Shown piece after piece: positions 48,501-61,562 of a stretch of DNA of 64,000 nucleotides. Each line of letters opens with the position of its first letter. Positions within the stretch are counted from its first letter, which is position 1. The stretch is from Poecilobothrus nobilitatus (taxonomy: Eukaryota; Arthropoda; Insecta; Diptera; Dolichopodidae), in assembly GCA_947095535.1 (NCBI GenBank), contig OX352774.1:207936965-208000964 (forward strand), read 5' to 3'. The position numbers and the translations under genes were made by a program. The notes under the pieces were generated by a model, which was given only the letters and a program-made list of their open reading frames with translations, was not told the origin of the DNA and made no database searches.

Positions 48501-49968
48501 TTATTAGTGATAAAATATCACCCAGAATAAAGTGATTCAATATAGCATTTTGAAGGTAAAATATCCTAAAACAAAATCAGTTGTTGAAATGTTAATGTTA
48601 GATAAAAATCTTGTGAAATATGGTAAAAAAAAAAAACAAAGGATATTCGCACTATCGGTTCTTTGTAATAATTACCATTCTCTTGTCATAATTTAATGAC
48701 ATTTTTTTTAAATTATCCTTTTTTTTTTGTGTTTAGGTAATTTAAAAATTTTTAACCTTAGGTAATGATATTTAAGTGCAATAGGAAATATGAAAAATCG
48801 CGTGTTAGTTTTATCTTTCGGTTATGTATTTAATCGTATAGATCCTTAATTAATGGTGTCCTTTATGACTCTAATTAAACAAGAAAAAACTAAACTAAAA
48901 AATACAGTATCTCTAGATATCGGACAGATGTTCAACTTTTTATTTTTATATTTTTTTATGGAAAATCAAATAAAATGGCACGTGATCTAGCACTAGTCTA
49001 ATTAATAGAATCAAAAAAAAGCTTGTATAGATCTGACAGTAATGAATAATTTTTTTCTAACAGAACAATAAAGTTTTTGTATAAGTATACCTATTTTTTT
49101 TAATTAAGTAATTTATAATGACTATTTCAATGAAAATTCGTTGCATGTTTATATGAATTTTCTGTCATATCCTTGAATATAAAAAAATTAATATTTAAAC
49201 TTAAAACCAAACAGGAAATAAAAATAAAATATTCAATTATGTTACATAAATAAAATATAAGTTTAAATTATTTGAAATGCAAATTTAAACGCCCTTATAT
49301 TTACACCACACTGAATAAATTTATTTTTTAACAAATTTTTTTACAGTTTTTCTTATCACAAAGGTGTTAATTTTTGAAATTAAGACCACAGATATTTTTT
49401 TTAACTTTAAATACAGTTTACAGTTATGTAAAGTATTAGTGGAACAACAACAACAGTAACCACAAGAACTCAATGTTATCCATGTTTATTAAAACGATAT
49501 TTCGCGGTTAAGGACCGATAATCAAAAGCAAGAAATCGCACAGTACCATATTTTTTTTTTTAAATATGAATCTCTTAAATTATTCAACAAAAAAAAAACA
49601 AATAGAAAAAACTAAACAGGAAAACGAAATTTACCCCACTTAAACACGTAAAAATATTGCACTTTGTTGTATACATGTTTATTAAAACTCACATAATCCT
49701 GATCATATCTGAATACACATACTTATGCATACTAAGAAGTATGCATATATAAATGTAAAAATTACTTAAAAGCTTTTAGAATAGGAAGGAGGAAGGAAGA
49801 AGGAAGTTAACATTTTTTTTTCACAACTAAAATGTTCAAAAAATGGAAATCATGAAAATCAGGATAAGAAACATTTTTTTTATGTGATTTTTTAATTTAA
49901 ATTTAATTTGATTAAAAATACACTTTTTTTTTTACCTCAAATGAATGTATGTATTAAAGTTCATTTAG
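45582..49968. other. Non-coding stretch
   Basis: A short CTG-type repeat near 46552-46570 reads as a glutamine tract inside a low-complexity minus-strand frame. The hairpin with T-run lies at 47091. Overlapping open frames on both strands at 47331-47729 argue against coding. Confidence 0.55.
47091..47112. repeat. Perfect 9-bp hairpin followed by a T-run
   Basis: TCCAAGAGT-GTGT-ACTCTTGGA followed within 2 nt by a run of T. It has the shape of a terminator hairpin, but no Pol III promoter is recognised upstream. Confidence 0.7.
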
Positions 49969-50168
49969 GGGGCCTCGGTGGCTTAGTGGGTAAGAGCGTA
50001 TAAAATACGCTGTAAACACCGAGGGAGTGTGGGTTCGAATCGTGGGTTATTCCCTCTTACGACACTCTTACACTTACACTTACAGCCACGTCTGAATAGA
50101 AAAAGCTGTGTAATTTCCTGTACACATTTATGTGGCAGAGAAAATCATTTAAACAAAATAAAAAAAAA
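49969..50168 (+). mobile_element. tRNA-derived SINE, copy B (most complete)
   Basis: A 200-bp short retroposon. The 5' head has Pol III promoter boxes, A box TGGCTTAGTGGG (49979-49990) and B box GGTTCGAATCG (50032-50042), in tRNA-like spacing. A tRNA-unrelated body ends in CATTTATGTGGCAGAG and an A-rich tail. It is flanked by perfect 9-bp target-site duplications TTCATTTAG at 49960-49968 and 50169-50177, the signature of target-primed retroposition. SINEs encode no protein and depend on a partner LINE; the partner is not identifiable here. Two other diverged copies lie in this window. Confidence 0.9.
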
Positions 50169-50177
50169 TTCATTTAG

Positions 50178-53100
50178 ATAGCAGAGACATTTTTAATACA
50201 CAAACCACAGTCTATAACCCAGATACACCTTTATTTTTCCAAATTCAAAGAAGATCATGTCATTGCGTAAATAAAGAATGCGCTTACAAAATTGTTTCTA
50301 AAGTCTTAAACATATTTTTAAAATTATATTTATTCAAAATTCTAAAGTAAATTAAATATCATTTAAAAATTGAAGGACATCTTTATAATCATTATTATTA
50401 GGTAACTTAACAAATAAAAATAATGAAGGTCCTTAAAATTTATTTACTTTTAAATAAAGAGTTTCTTTAAGTTACACGACAATTTAATAAAAAGAATAAA
50501 AACAAAAATCTAACCTATAAAATATTATTGTTATATTCTTGAATACTTATCTAAGACGACAAGACATTTTAAGTAAAATCATATAAATTCAATTTTTTTG
50601 TTTGGTAATCTATGTATATAAAAAAAAAAACAATATCATAAATTCGGTTAAATACACGTGCATGTATTCAATACATTTGTGGACGACATAAAAACATTCT
50701 TCTTATTATATTTGTTCTATTCAGAGTTTCATTTTTATTAAGTGTCCTTTCAAAACAATAGAACAAACAAAAAATAAAATAGTACCTAAGTTTTGTTAAA
50801 AAAAAAAAATAAAATAAAACAAAATAAGTTTCATTGCCCTGCAATAAATGTCCTAATAAATTTTCAACTTAATGAACGATTAAGGATTATACAATATATT
50901 TATTATACATATAACATTTTTTCTGTTATACAAACAAATGCATCACCCAAAAAAAAAAAAAAACAATAACTGAAAAACTTTTTAAAAGGATATTTATAAC
51001 GAATCCTACTTTTAACATATTGAAACAGTAATAAAAAAAAGTAACGAAAAAAAAAAATCAGTTCATGTTAATTTCATTTTATTTTGGCTTTAGAAAATAT
51101 GAAAATGAATATTCATTTTTTTTTTTTTTCAAATATCATTTATGTTGTACTCATTTTCCTTTTTTTACAGTTAAGGACAAAATAAGTAATTTGAAAATTG
51201 TTTTTTGTATAATCGGTTTTATTTAATTGGGAGTTAGCGTGAAGCGTGAAGTGCGTATAAAACTCATAGTTACTACAGCTACTATAGAAATACATACTGA
51301 ACTGCCGATCACTTAACATGTGGCTATGAAAGTTGCACAATGTAATAATACAGATTAAACACAAAACAGTTAAACAGAGTCAAAAGAAGGAAAAGCAATG
51401 TATAATAAGTGGCAAAAAAAAAAAAATATTAAGATAAGTGGTAAAAAAGATTTTTTTTTATTTATTTGGCATAAAATTTCAACACCGATCCTGTTTTATT
51501 TTGAAAACAAAAATTAATCGAATTACTTTGCCTGTCTCGTCCCACTGCTAATAGACTTAAATGAGTGGTATAAATTTAAAAAGGAGAAATTTACAGTTAT
51601 ATAAGACAGGACATTTTTTTAAAATAAAAAAATGTTACAGCTGTTACGAATCGTTAATCCCTCTTTTTTATCAGATCTTTTTAAAAAGGATATCACATAG
51701 AAAAACTATATGTATGTTATATATAAGATTATAAACGATTGAAACAATTTAATTAAAGAATATATAAATTTAAGAATATATTTTTGTCCATAACTGTATT
51801 TCATATTTAATTCAAATAATATTTATTAACATCAAATGCATATAGATTGAAAGAAGTCATTACTAAATATTTTATTTTTAACAAATAAAAAATCTCTATA
51901 AAATTATACCTATAATAAAAATAATAATTTTCAAAATTTATAATACTTATATAAAAATCCATTTTAAAAATTATTTAAAATTTAAAAGTTATTTGATTTG
52001 AGATTTGAAAAGAATATTTTATGATATGTTAAGTAAATAAAGCAAAAAAAAAAAAAAAAATCAAAAAAAGGACATAAATGACATATGGTTAGTCGCAAGT
52101 AAAGTATACACATAAAAATCATATCACAAAAGGATTTTATTTAATAATCTAAATTTACGATCATATATACTTAACTACAATAGTATTGTAGGTCAGTATT
52201 TGATACTGTTGAATTACTTTTTTATGCAATCAGATTTTGATTTTATTTATATATACATACATATATGTAAATAATAAACTTTGATTGTACAAAGAACGTG
52301 TGTTTAGGATTACAACAAAATATTTTATGACACATAGGTATATAAATATTTTGGAAGCTTATTTTTATAATAAAACAAAAGATTTAGATATTTATTAAAT
52401 ACATATTATGTAATATATATTTAAAAAAGTTTTTAATAAAAAAATTTTGGAAAAATTGTGACCGTTAACCTTTTAAATTTGCATAATTTTTATATTCAAA
52501 TAAACCGTTAATTTTGTTTTTCTTAGAATAAAGCGTCAAATCTAATCAAAAACTATTAGGTAACATTGAACTGTCAAGGAAAACAAAACGAAAGACAATA
52601 TTTGGTGAAAGTATATACGGTTGGATTACTTGGTAAGATCAAACAATATCGTAAAATTCGATCTAAAAAAGCTGAAATCTAGAAATCTACAAATACAATC
52701 TATAAATAAGCTTCCAAGTAAAACTTGGAAGACCATCGTAAAAAATTAACTATTTAGAGAACTTTCAACATTGCTCTTAAAAGAGACCTATATTAAAAAC
52801 AGAATCTATATTATATTAATTCGAAAGAAGCAGTCTATACAGAAAATGAACAAAAAAAAAATTAAAATTGTAACAATACTGTTTTTTTTATTTTTCTATT
52901 TTTTTAATTAGGTAAGTAAATATTTTCTAAAGTTTCTGAAATGCAACTATTAATTTATTTTATATTGAATTTCTTATTATCATCCTTTATTTTCTTGCCA
53001 AACTAAATACATAATACAATGTAAACTGCTAAGTGCTAACATTAAAAAAATGAACATAACATAACTGTTAATTATGCATTTTTCCATTAAAATTAAAAGA

Positions 53101-56100
53101 TTGTGTACAATCAACCCTTTTATTTTTTAATTTGGGACACTGTGCTATTGGAAAATTTTTCTTAAATATCAATTTTGGAAACCAATCATTAATATAAAAA
53201 TATTTAATAAAAAAGCCAAATTAATAAATCCTTAAAATAATGATTATTGAAATTTTTTTAAATCGAATTAATTTATGGCCGTTTCTTCTAATAAGGATAT
53301 GCACATCAAAATAATCAAAAACCAAAATCCTTTAATAATAAAAATATAAATTTTTTATTATTAATAAATTATATTATTGAATTGTTAGTAATTTTTTTAA
53401 ATTTATATTTAAGAATAAAAACAAAAAAAAGATTTTCATAAATTTTCTAATCCTTTCTTTAACTTTAAATTCTTTGTGTATCTTTTAAAACATTTTTTGT
53501 TTTTTCTTTAATGTAATATTTATTACATATTACACAACCCATTTTTCTGTCAATTAAACTAACAGTTTAAAAAATTTATTGTATTCAGGAAAAAAAAAAA
53601 AAATTATATTAACATTCTTATATTATCCTCTAACATCCTTTTTCAAAATAAAAAAAAAAGTATTCTGCCCTCTGCACAAAAAAAAAAAAAAATTAAATTT
53701 CAATCAAAATATTTTTACCTTACAAAATTAAAGTATTTAAACAATTTTTTTGCCTCATTTTTTTTTTAATTGCTACGATTCATCCTTTCAACCAAAAAAA
53801 AGGATAATATGAAATGGCATTTATTCAATTGACATCTTTTAATTTCATAAAAACATATATGTATTTTATATTCATTATGACTTATAATATTCTTAAGAAA
53901 TACATTATCAAATATCCTTTGAATCTTTTTTTTTATTTTCCTGATCAATATTCATTGCATTCATTGGAATTGATTAAAAAGTGTCATTATAGAGAGAAAC
54001 AACAAAACAAAAGTACAACAAAAAGGAATAATCGCATTTAAATTGAAAATTTTAATATTTTATATTATATCAAAATGACAAACAAAAATTGTAAAGAATA
54101 TAGTAAAAAGGATAATCAAACAGAATTTTAAAGGGTTAATAAACATATTTGTGAAATTAAATTAATACATAATAAATTTTTAAAGAAGAATTATAAAGAC
54201 ATATACAAATATATAAGTATATAAACATTTTGTATATTATATTAACTGATTTAATTTAAAATTTCCTTTTGATTGAATATTGATTTCAATCATCAATTTT
54301 TTATTTATTATATGTTCAAGTATATGTAGTGTAATAATATTCTTCAATTTTATTTATAAATTTTGTTTACAAATAACTTAAGAAGTTTATGATATTGTAA
54401 ATAATCAAACAATATTTTCAAAGGATTCTTTGTCCAAAAACTTATGAGAATATACATAAAATTTATCTTTAAGGATTAAAAGAAAAGAAAATTAAATTAA
54501 AGTAAGTTTTGGTCAAAAGTAATGTTTGTATATATTTTGTACAAATTCAATGTAAAATAATAGCTAATATTTGATTTTATTTTATAAAAGGAAAATATCC
54601 TTAATTACTTAAGTAGATTTTCATTTTATTATTTTAAATAAATTAATTTAATCGTATCAGTAAAAATTCAACATGTATAAATATTTCAAGGTGCAGATAT
54701 ATTCCATATTAAATAAAAAATATTCTTAATAAATTCTACAGGATATGTGTCCTGTACTAGAAAGGATTTTTTTTTTAAAAATTTCAAGAAAATTTTATAT
54801 TTCATTTAAATTTTGATTGATTTGAAAACTAAATAGGAAAAATTCTATAAATATTTTATCTATACAAGTAAATCAGGACGAAATTTTTTTTTTTTTGAAA
54901 TGCATTTCTTTAGTGCATAACAAAATAAAATCAAAATACTGAGTCTTTGGTGATGATATGCAGAAAAATCAGGATTAAAAAAAAATTCCCATACAAATGA
55001 AAAAAAAAAAAATTTTTTTTTGTTTAAAAATCCTACAGGATATTTTTTTTTTTTCTAACAAGCAACAAATATAAAATTACAATATGGATTAAGAAAAGTT
55101 CAATTTTCTTTTTTTGAAATTATTCAGTATAAAAGAGAACTCATCATAATAATTTTTAAAAATTCATCAATGTCATCCTTTTTTTTTTGTTTTTATTTTT
55201 TTTTGTCTCTTTCTTCTTTCTTATCTTTTTCATATACTTCATAAGAGCAGGAAAATTTTAAAGGATCAAATTAAAAATTTGTAAAATATATTTATTCATA
55301 AAAATGTATACATATATATAAAGTCCTTTCTAAAAGAAAATAAGGAACAAAATTATTTCGTGAAAATTTTGAAATTATTTTTTTTCCAACCGTGACTGAC
55401 ATCAAAGTGACATAACACATCAAACATATTTCACCCCAAAAAAAAAAAAAAAAAAAAATTAAAAAAGAAAAAAGAAAAAAGTACCAATATATAAACTACT
55501 CTACATAACTATAATCATTAAAAAGGGATATTCCAAGGATGGTAATAATAATAAGAACCAACAACAATTTCAACAACAAAAAATTAACATATATTTCATT
55601 ATCATAAGGAAACGGTATAAAAGAATGAATGCATTAAGGATCAAAATATTAAAATTAAAAAATCGTTCAGATCCTGAAACGGTGACTGACGATTTCTTAT
55701 ACATAAAATGAAGGAACAAAAAAAAATAATAGTTTTTTGTGCTCTTTTTTTATTTTCTGATTAAAAATGCAAATCAAGGATCATTCAGTTTGTTTTTAAG
55801 TTTATTTTTCTTCAATAAAGAATAAGAATATATTAGAAATAAGTTATTACAAGGGAGTTTATTATCGTAAGGGAGTTTTCTTATATATATAAATTATTGT
55901 AGTATGCTTTTTTTTTTTTTTAGAAATTATGTGTGTTTTTTTTTTTGCATGTTCAATACCAGTTGGTTCAGTTAGCGTGTAAATTTCCAAACCACATTTC
56001 ATTACGATGATATGGTAATATGCAAACGAGTTAAAAAAAAATTACTATTATTATATTATATTATATTAACTATATGTAGTTTTGAGTGAAGACGAAGCTA

Positions 56101-56782
56101 TTGATTAAGTATTCTTTTACTAAGACAATTTTTTTTATACACTTACAATTTTATTTGAATTATTTTTCTTTTGTTTTACATTATTTTATTACTTGTATCT
56201 GGTGATCTTTAGATTATAATCACAAAAGTTATATGGTATTTTTTTATTATTATTCTATAATAACATATGTATAGATAATATGACTTTTGATATGGAAATT
56301 TATTAAATTAAAAAAACAAAAAACAAAAAGAAACTTTTTTATTTGTAAAATATCAATGAATAGTAAGAAGGATATTAAATTGATTTGGGATTATTAAAAA
56401 AATACTTGTGTTATTCTATATATGAAAAGAAATGCTTTATTTTATGAGTGTAATAATTTTTTTTATATTTCACCATCCAGTAGAGAATAAATAAGTAAAA
56501 ATTGTTTTAACAAAAATTTTAAATAAGTAGGAGCTGAGTTTTTGGGGGGGCTACCCGTAATTAATAAATAACAACTTTATTACAAAAGTCATATGGTATT
56601 TCATTTATTTGAATGTACTCGGAGGCCCTTTTCAATTTAAAACTTTTCGATTTACACCGTGAGTCAACTTGACATATTAAATTTTTTATTTTACGCTCTT
56701 TTTTCCATTTACATCCAATTTCAATTTCTTATTGTCAATTATTTTTCAATTTAAGCTAATTTTTCGTTTTACGTTAATTTTT
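50178..56782. other. Non-coding stretch
   Basis: Contains the candidate recursive splice site at 52911, a G-run at about 56541-56548 and two copies of ACAAAAGTYATATGGTATTT (56222, 56582). No gene is recognised. Confidence 0.55.
52895..52917 (+). promoter_or_regulatory. Candidate zero-length-exon (recursive) splice site
   Basis: A pyrimidine-rich tract (CTATTTTTTTAATTAG) is directly abutted by a perfect donor GTAAGT (junction 52911|52912). Recursive splice sites in long fly introns have this juxtaposed acceptor-donor form. It would matter only if the window lies within a long plus-strand intron, which the sequence does not establish. Confidence 0.2.
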
Positions 56783-57600
56783 TTATACCCGTATGAACTA
56801 CAAGAAGCCTGAACCGGCTGCTCTAGATCAACAAAATTATACAAAAATTGTTGGCATGTAACTCTACACCTTTTCAATAAATTTCAGATAGGTAGCTTGA
56901 CACTGAGTTATTTTCATTTAAAAAGAGAAGTTGTATGGCAGCTACCCGAACCTGTTGCACCAGCACAACCAAATTTTACAAAAGTTGTGGCCATAAAACT
57001 TGATCATCATTTGTAAGATTTCAGACCTCTAGCTTCATTAAGTTCCAAGAGGTGCAAGAATCCTGAACCGGCTGCTCTAGACCATCTAAATTTTACAAAA
57101 GTTGTTGCCATGTAACTCGACACCTCTTTAATAAATTTCAGGTTCCTAGCTTCAGTAGATACTGAGTTATTTTCATTTAAAAAGAGAAGTTGTATGACAG
57201 CTACCCGAACCTATCGTACCATCACAACCAAATTTTACAAAAGTTGTTGCCATAAATACTTGATCATCAATTGCAAAATTTCACATACCTAGGTTGAATA
57301 GATACTGAGTTATTTCCATTTAAAGAAAGAAGTAGTATGGCAGCTATTAGAACCCAGCGGCCGAAAAAGCTGGATATAAATAGCAAAACTAACAATTTTG
57401 CAAAAGTAACCTAAACATTTTTTTAGCATCGTAGCTCCTTTATTTTTTGAGTTATCGTGCGGATGGACGGTCGGACGTACATTCCTTAATCGACTCAGAA
57501 TTCGATTCTGAGCCAATCCATACCTTTGACACTATATCTACCTCAACTCCTTTAAGGTGTCACAAACGTAATGGCAAAATTATTATACCCTTGAACATAG
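56783..57600 (+). mobile_element. mini-me/Helentron-like non-autonomous element, copy 3, with internal higher-order repeat
   Basis: Starts at TTTTATACCCGTATGAAC and ends near TTATACCCTTGAAC. Internally it holds two full 254-bp tandem units beginning CCTGAACCGGCTGCTCTAGA (56808 and 57062) and a partial third. Each 254-bp unit consists of two related halves sharing AAATTTTACAAAAGTTGT and ATTTCAG...CTAGCTTCA. The 3' module has TTTTTTGAGTTATCGTGC, a (GGAC)-like tract, ATCGACTCAGAATTCGATTC and AAACGTAATGGCAAAATT as in copy 1. The 3' half of the terminal hairpin is missing. No protein is encoded. Confidence 0.75.
56808..57315 (+). repeat. Two 254-bp tandem units inside the mobile element
   Basis: CCTGAACCGGCTGCTCTAGA recurs exactly at 56808 and 57062, and most of the intervening sequence aligns unit to unit with scattered substitutions. 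Each unit is itself an old duplication of a half of about 125 bp. Confidence 0.85.
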
Positions 57601-57681
57601 GACATAGTTAGGAGGTACACTATGATAAAATAAGTTTGAAATTTCGTACTTATTTCCTTTGTGATTTTTTCGTACTTTTTA

Positions 57682-57725
57682 CGAAACTTTAAAAAACTTT
57701 AAACTTTAAAAATTGTAAAGTTTCG
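57682..57725. repeat. Inverted repeat in a TTTCGTA-rich block
   Basis: CGAAACTTTA (57682-57691) and TAAAGTTTCG (57716-57725) are perfect complements, in a block rich in CGTACTTTTTACG and TTTCGTACT. It lies just downstream of the third mini-me-like element. Confidence 0.75.
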
Positions 57726-60232
57726 TTTCGTACTAAGTTGAAAATTTGAAAAATTTAAAAATAAAAAAATTTTAAAAAAATAAAACCGAAAAATTTATTT
57801 CGTTTTTGACTTTTTTTACTTATTTTTTTTTTTCGATCTTATTTCATATCACCATTTTTCTTTACCACGAATCTTATAAAATAACTAAATTAAAATTTTA
57901 ATAGTCTCCATCCATCTCAAATAATGATTTTAGTTTCCCGTTTTCCTTCTTTCATTTAGCTAAGCTTACATTAGTTGAAAGGAATCTGTTCCTAGTGTAG
58001 CGTGTAAAAAAAAACACATATTTAAACTGATTAACTGTTAAGCAAGAACTAATTAAAATTGTCGATACATTTAATATATGTATTGACTATACTTAAGGAG
58101 AAAATCTTTTAAATTTCCTTCAAAAATAGACAATGCGCAGGTGATATTGAAAATTAATACATCCTAATAAGAAGTGTCCTTTTTTTTCTATATACTCTTA
58201 ATAAAATATGTCTTTAAATATTCTAAAAATCCTAAATCATAAATTTATTATTATCATTTTTAATATAATGAACCTATTTTGATTTATGATTTTCTTTTAT
58301 TTAAATTATAAGAAACAAAAAATGACAAAAATAATGAAAATTCATTGAACATGTTAAAAATTTCGATGAAAAATAAAAAAAAAATATGATTTTTTGAATG
58401 ATAGCTAAGTATCTATAACTTAAAGATAATACAGTACCTAAATGATATTTTTGAGATTTATTATATTTATGATTAATAGATGTGATCAGTATTCAGTACA
58501 CATAGAGAAAATTCATTTATTTAATACTAATAATTATTTTATATATATAAATTCATATTTAATGGACTCTTGGTTTAAAAGTTTAGAATGATTCCCCATA
58601 AAACCTTTTCTTTTTATAGAGTTAGATATATTAGTTAAAATCTCCTGTAAATCAAATCGCTATTGAATACCTGATCTCCAAATTGCCGTACGGAATTTTT
58701 TAGTTAAAAATGTCAAAAATTATGATTTTTCATATATTACAATATGAAATATGTAATAGGAAAATTGCAATATGGTTACTGATCAATATACACTACCACC
58801 TAAAGCGAAAAGTATGACTGATAAATCTGGAAAGCACATTTTTTACGACTGTAAAGTGTCCTCTCATTCCAGACAAAATAACCTGATTGTGTTAAGATTT
58901 TTGAAATTTCGAAACAACTATATTTAAAATCAAAGCTTGGATGACAAGAAATAACTCATTAAGAAATAACTTTGAATCAAAAAATTGAGTCCGTAATTCT
59001 TCTGAAAAAACTCCAGACAAAACTAAATAAATTCGCAAAATAAAAATAAAATAAATGATAATTTTTTTTTAATTGAAATTTTGAGAAGCTATCAAAAATT
59101 AATAATGTTCGCAATTTCAAGAAGAAAATAAGTCTGGAAATTTTAAATTAGATTTATAAATTGAAATATGTAATGAAAATGATGAAATATATATGTAAAA
59201 AAAATGTAACTGTAAAATCCCTCCGAATTTCGTGTACACATAATTATAAATATTTTGGATGAAGGGTAAACATCGATTTTTTTTTCAACTAAGTATAAAA
59301 TCCCTTCTATAATTCAGAAACTGGCATAATATATATACCAATTAATAGTATACATATATATAATTAATATATATAAAAAAATAATTACGAGGCATTTTAG
59401 AGTTGGCGATTATTAAGTGAATATAAACTAATTTTCATAAAACAAAATAAAAATAAGAAAAATATAAGAAAATCGAATGATCCATAAAATATCAATTTTT
59501 GATTTTGCTGACTAAAAAAAATAAATAAAACCGGAAAATAGAAATAAAATAACATTTTTGGATTGTAGAGTTATTTCTTAAGGAGTTATACGAAATAACT
59601 GCCTAAAAGTTGATTAAAATTTATAAACGAACACGGGTAAAATTTTCCGATTAATCAACAAGGATTGTATAAGGCTTTGAAAAGTAAGGAACAATGAATC
59701 ATGCAAAAAAGCTAATGAACATTGCAAAATTTCATAGCGGACAATAAATAATCTAAAATAAATAAAGGAAAAAGGAAAACAAACTAATATACTTAAGTAT
59801 ATATAATTGATTATCAGTTGATTTTTATTAAGAGCATAATTAATTAGATCAAATAAATATCTATGTTATAAAAGAAATCACATTTTGTATTATTGTATAT
59901 GTCCTTTTATATTATATATACATATATGTATATATTTTATCTTTTTTGTTTCATTGTGCAAATAAATCATGATTTTTTTTATTTATATAAATTTTATTTG
60001 TGCAATTATTTTTTGTTTGCATAATCTTAATTTTATAAAAACGAACAGAAATAAATAAAAACAAAAAAAATATTCATTCAATTTGTTTAGAAAAAATAAT
60101 GAGATGTCCTTTTTACAAAAATTTGTGTACTTAAACTGTAAAGTTCAATTCATCATTATATTGTTTTTTTTGTAAAAATTCCCAAAAATTACAAAAATCA
60201 TTCAAATTCAGGTAATTTTCCTTATTTTTGGT

Positions 60233-60263
<31 letters not shown>

Positions 60264-61140
60264 AAATTTTTGCAATTTTTAAGTAAACCTTTTAAGTATT
60301 TTTATTTTTATTTTTTTTTAAAGAATAATTTCATGTTCATATTTTATTTTTGTAAGATTAAAAATCAGTACAATGGTAAAATTTCATTTTTGGTAAACAT
60401 TTCATATACTATGCAAAATTTCAATGCAGAAAAAAAAGGATAATAAGAAAAACGTGTCATGAGCCAAAAAAAAAATATTTTTTTTCGATTTCTAAAATTT
60501 TGGAAAAACAAAAAAATATTGAAAAAGAAAGAAAAAAAATTTAAAGTAAAATTTAAAGATGGACCAGGTGTTATGTTACATATTTTAAAGAAAATATTTA
60601 CCCAGATTTTTTTTTTTTGCAATATATTCAGTTAGTCGTTATAATTTTTTTTTTTTAGAACAAATAAAAATTAAAATGAAATAAAACGTCATGGAATGAT
60701 AAAAGGGATAACAGAGAAAAAAGGTTATTTTTGCCTAATATTTTAGATAGTTTTGATCAAATTAAATGTGATTTTTGACTCATATTATGGCGGGATTTAT
60801 TTGTAAATTCGATTTTCTAATGTTTACATTGAAAAAATTTTAAAAATCCTATACTATATAAAATAAATAATCTTTTGTGGTTTTATAGAAATTTTATATT
60901 GAAAATGTGATTTAAGTAATGGAATTTAAATTCCCGGAAAAAAAAGGAATTTTGATTTTTTGTAATTGATGATTCAAAAATCAAATAAGGATTAATTAGT
61001 TACATTTTCTTTAGTAACATAAATATATCTCTTACTGTTATTATTACTATTAAACATTTAATGGTTTTTATCGAGTTTATAATCGATCTCCAGTTTATAA
61101 AAGAAAATAAAATATGCCTTTGGATTTTTAATATCATATA
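57726..61140. other. Non-coding stretch
   Basis: A+T-rich with low-complexity phenylalanine- and lysine-rich frames near 60.2-60.6 kb on both strands; nothing supported. Confidence 0.55.
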
Positions 61141-61562
61141 CAATCATTATATAACGCTTGTGCTTGATCTTTGCCTATTTTAATGTTCTCATACAACTAA
61201 ACCGACTTATCTGCCATATTTTCATAAGTTTTATATGAAGAACTTTTGTTTTGATACAATTTAAGCAGCTAAGTTTTGACTACAAATTTCGATGTACTAG
61301 TTTGTTCTTTTAATGTGTTTTCAAACGCGAGTCTGTTAAACTTTATCAATCATTATATAAGACTAGTGTTGTGCTTTCGCCTAATTTAATGTTCTCATAC
61401 AACTATGTCGACTTATCCTATATATATCTATGTTCTTAAGTTTCATTTGTAAAATTTTTCTTTTAATATATTCTATCAGCTATGGCTTGTGTGTAGAAAT
61501 GTACTGTTTGTTCTTTTGATGAGTCTGTATAGTTGATGAGTCTGTAGAGTTCAAACTTTATA
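61141..61562 (+). repeat. Diverged 206-bp tandem duplication
   Basis: CAATCATTATATAA begins both units (61141 and 61347). Shared landmarks in order are TTTAATGTTCTCATACAACTA, CGACTTATC, a CAGCTA segment, TGTACT, GTTTGTTCTTTT and AAACTTTAT. The second unit carries its own small duplication, GATGAGTCTGTATAGTT then GATGAGTCTGTAGAGTT. No open frame is preserved. Confidence 0.8.

Noticed and set aside
51140..51364. 74-codon minus-strand frame with several cysteines
   Set aside because: The cysteines do not form a knottin-like pattern and no signal peptide or splice structure supports it.
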